A program made the position numbers and the translations under genes. Source: an uncultured Lachnospiraceae bacterium (GTDB taxonomy: Bacteria > Bacillota > Clostridia > Lachnospirales > Lachnospiraceae). From it: 63,978 nt of DNA. Each line of letters opens with the position of its first letter. Positions within the stretch are counted from its first letter, which is position 1. Location of the stretch: positions 1 to 63,978 of the forward strand of contig CANQOK010000008.1 of assembly GCA_947625465.1 (NCBI GenBank). The letters are read 5' to 3'. This document shows positions 62,557-63,978 of the stretch, piece after piece. Below the pieces are notes generated by a model. The model was not told where the DNA came from. It made no database searches and was given only the letters and a program-made list of their open reading frames with translations.

Positions 62557-63218
62557 ACCTCTCGAATCTTTGAATCAATCTGTGAATGTGTTTCCTTAAG
62601 TTTTCTAATATCTTCTGAAAAATCAGCGGTATATTTTTCAGTTATTAGTAATTCATTATCCAACCATTCTGTTGCTTCAATAAGCATGGAATCTTCATTA
62701 GATATACCATCAATTTTAGTTTTGGCAGCCTCAATCGTAAATTTATCTAATATTTCTAAAAGGCGACTTTCATCATAAGATTCACCGAAAATTCTATTAT
62801 ATTGATTTCTGAATGTTTCTTCATTTTCCTTGAAGATAGCTCCAATATCTTTTAAGCGTTTTAATTTCTCAATCTTTTCTATTTTATTCCAACTGTAAAA
62901 TGGAGAATCAATTTGAATTGTAGCGGTAGTACTAAGTATATAATTAGAAAAATTTTTTACGCGCTCATAATCTACATACCAATTTGCAAGTGTCTTCCAA
63001 AAATCTATATCTCTGTCTGAAATAGATTTATTACCAAAATGATGTTTTACCTCTCTTTGAAACCGACCACCTAAATCATTTATAATGCTCACATCACCAT
63101 TTGTTTCAATTTGCAGAATATCACCATCATTCAATTCAAAACAATCTCTTAATGCAATTAAATACTGATAAATATCACCGGATTTCTGCAATGTTGCATC
63201 ATTAACTGCTCTTGACAC
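62427..63218 (-). CDS. Putative DUF4297/Cap4-like DNA nuclease, first part
   Basis: A 263-aa frame starting at GTG 63218 (GGAG nine bases upstream; a TTG two codons earlier is too close). The N-terminal domain (about 10-150) has the pattern GDIYQYLIALRDCFELNDGD, then IETNGDVSI and FQREVKHHFG, fitting the E, D and ExK of the PD-(D/E)xK dsDNA-nuclease domain found in CBASS Cap4 and related defence proteins. Residues about 195-245 are coiled-coil-like. The tail NYAKAKIGLEFWQEFYMN looks out of frame: a -1 shift at A7 would continue into the next gene. It overlaps AbiEii by 17 bases. Nuclease role is inferred. Confidence 0.6.
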   Translation of the reverse strand: MSRAVNDATLQKSGDIYQYLIALRDCFELNDGDILQIETNGDVSIINDLGGRFQREVKHHFGNKSISDRDIDFWKTLANWYVDYERVKNFSNYILSTTATIQIDSPFYSWNKIEKIEKLKRLKDIGAIFKENEETFRNQYNRIFGESYDESRLLEILDKFTIEAAKTKIDGISNEDSMLIEATEWLDNELLITEKYTADFSEDIRKLKETHSQIDSKIREVWKQIKTIEQKFISSKSLVSKRKKVNYAKAKIGLEFWQEFYMN

Positions 63219-63978
63219 GGTCAATGTCTCCCTTCGGATTTAACCATTTTCGCTCATTGCTTTTCCAGATATTTTGCCATTCATCCTCACTCACAATTGC
63301 ATCAAATACAGGTTCAAGGAAAATCTGGATCTCTGCAATGACTACCGAAAACGAAAGCGTATCATCTTTTATATTTTTCAAGAAATACCGCCACCGTTTC
63401 TGTATACCCTCATCATCGGCAAGTGCAACAATACGCTGAAAGCTGTCTCTGTCGTAGGGTGTGCCTCGGCGCTGCAAGGTTTCAAAGATTGCTTTTTGCA
63501 GCCTTGCGCCGTCAAAATCAAAAGTCCTTGCCAGATAATAAATATCGTAAAAATCTTTCATGCGGCCTGTCAGCTCAAAGCGTTGCAGGATAGCATCAAA
63601 TTTTTCGGCTATGGTACTTTCAAGGGAATAGGTTTTGATTACAGGCGCTTCAAAGTCGGGAAGCTGCGTATGGATTGTGCGTTGTTCCGCTTTGGGTACA
63701 ATCACATCGCCCACGCCGATGTCCACATTAAAAGGCACACGGACATTTTTGATCTGCCCAATGATCTGTGCGCTGATCCCGTGGTATTTCCTCTGCGGAG
63801 AGATTTCCTCAAATCCCTTGGCCGTCATAAAAATATAGTCGTTGCCGGTTGGAGTGGCAATAATAGCTCCAATCAAATCCTTCACTTCTTCCACGGAATT
63901 TGAAAAGCCACGCAAAAGGAAATCCGCATCAATCGTCGCCCGGCTTTCAAAGTTAGTCAGTGTATAGATGAACAAGCC
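63202..63978 (-). CDS. AbiEii-type nucleotidyltransferase, 5' end cut off
   Basis: An incomplete gene that runs off the right edge; about 258 residues are present. It begins inside the nucleotidyltransferase core, with RATIDADFLLRGFSNSVEE giving the DxD metal motif, and has the family's ETLQRRGTPYD and KDFYDIYYLARTFDFDGARL segments. AbiEii proteins are toxin components of type IV toxin-antitoxin and abortive-infection systems, normally preceded by the AbiEi antitoxin, which would lie beyond the window. The nuclease gene overlaps its 3' end, so both are in one operon. Confidence 0.85.
   Translation of the reverse strand, partial: GLFIYTLTNFESRATIDADFLLRGFSNSVEEVKDLIGAIIATPTGNDYIFMTAKGFEEISPQRKYHGISAQIIGQIKNVRVPFNVDIGVGDVIVPKAEQRTIHTQLPDFEAPVIKTYSLESTIAEKFDAILQRFELTGRMKDFYDIYYLARTFDFDGARLQKAIFETLQRRGTPYDRDSFQRIVALADDEGIQKRWRYFLKNIKDDTLSFSVVIAEIQIFLEPVFDAIVSEDEWQNIWKSNERKWLNPKGDIDRVKSS

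Noticed and set aside
62427-63218. ABC-three-component (ABC-3C) effector assignment for the nuclease
   Set aside because: The conserved ABC-3C C-terminal pattern and the ABC ATPase partner are not visible; the motif evidence only supports a generic DUF4297-like nuclease.
1-63978. CRISPR arrays, tRNAs, rRNAs, complete insertion sequences or prophage
   Set aside because: No regularly spaced repeats, no cloverleaf-type sequence, no transposase or phage structural genes were seen.

Overview
The window looks like a chromosomal segment of a spore-forming member of the Clostridia, most likely family Lachnospiraceae. The evidence is the sporulation genes (spoIIR with a sigma-F-like promoter, a SPOCS/LysM protein, a CotS-type coat protein, a YtvI-type permease, a GH18 SleL-like protein), a proline T-box ahead of proS, a large SRP RNA next to dnaX, a two-subunit transketolase and a Lachnospiraceae-style araA-araB-araD operon. 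By eye the backbone is of intermediate G+C; the last 2 kb on the right is clearly A+T-rich. Genus cannot be fixed from this sequence alone.

Layout. 1-3.9 kb: an OmpR-type response regulator, pncB and two membrane proteins (minus). 4.0-7.1 kb: malQ, plsC and a small membrane protein (plus), closed by a bidirectional terminator. 7.2-13 kb: a DUF1934 protein and murI, spoIIR, a GntR regulator overlapping ispE, the SPOCS/LysM protein and a PrcB-like lipoprotein. 13-20.6 kb: phosphohexomutase, a CotS-like pseudokinase, a DUF4143 ATPase with its own promoter and palindromic operator, cca, and proS behind a T-box. 20.6-25.5 kb: small envelope proteins, a DHHW/MBOAT O-acylation pair and a YtvI permease. 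25.6-36 kb: an RluA-type synthase, metK behind a SAM riboswitch, murA, an M23 peptidase, aroK, dinB, flavin reductase, CBS-containing pyrophosphatase, NUDIX and a membrane protein. 36-37 kb: a sigma-70-like protein lacking region 4.

37-43.6 kb is one coherent catabolic operon (araA, araB, araD, a transaldolase/FSA-family gene, tktN, tktC) that takes L-arabinose to xylulose-5-P and on into the non-oxidative pentose phosphate pathway. A palindrome lies between the divergent araA and RDD-protein promoters. 44-48 kb encodes a heterodimeric ABC exporter. 48-53.7 kb is the classical Firmicutes tadA-SRP RNA-dnaX-ybaB-recR block, followed by a large TPR/acidic-linker/P-loop ATPase. 53.7-60.3 kb carries a GNAT protein, a DUF6128-like protein, the GH18 protein, mecA, a DUF1858 protein and an ArsB/NhaD-type permease.

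60.3 kb to the right edge is an accessory island: a 3' remnant of a displaced gene, a second DUF4143 ATPase, an A+T-rich putative DNA-nuclease gene split into two frames at an A7 tract, and an AbiEii-type nucleotidyltransferase that runs off the window. This island, the region-4-less sigma-like protein, the TPR/ATPase protein and a recurring hairpin that carries the Shine-Dalgarno sequence at three unrelated genes are the most interesting items. No CRISPR array, tRNA, rRNA or intact insertion sequence was seen.
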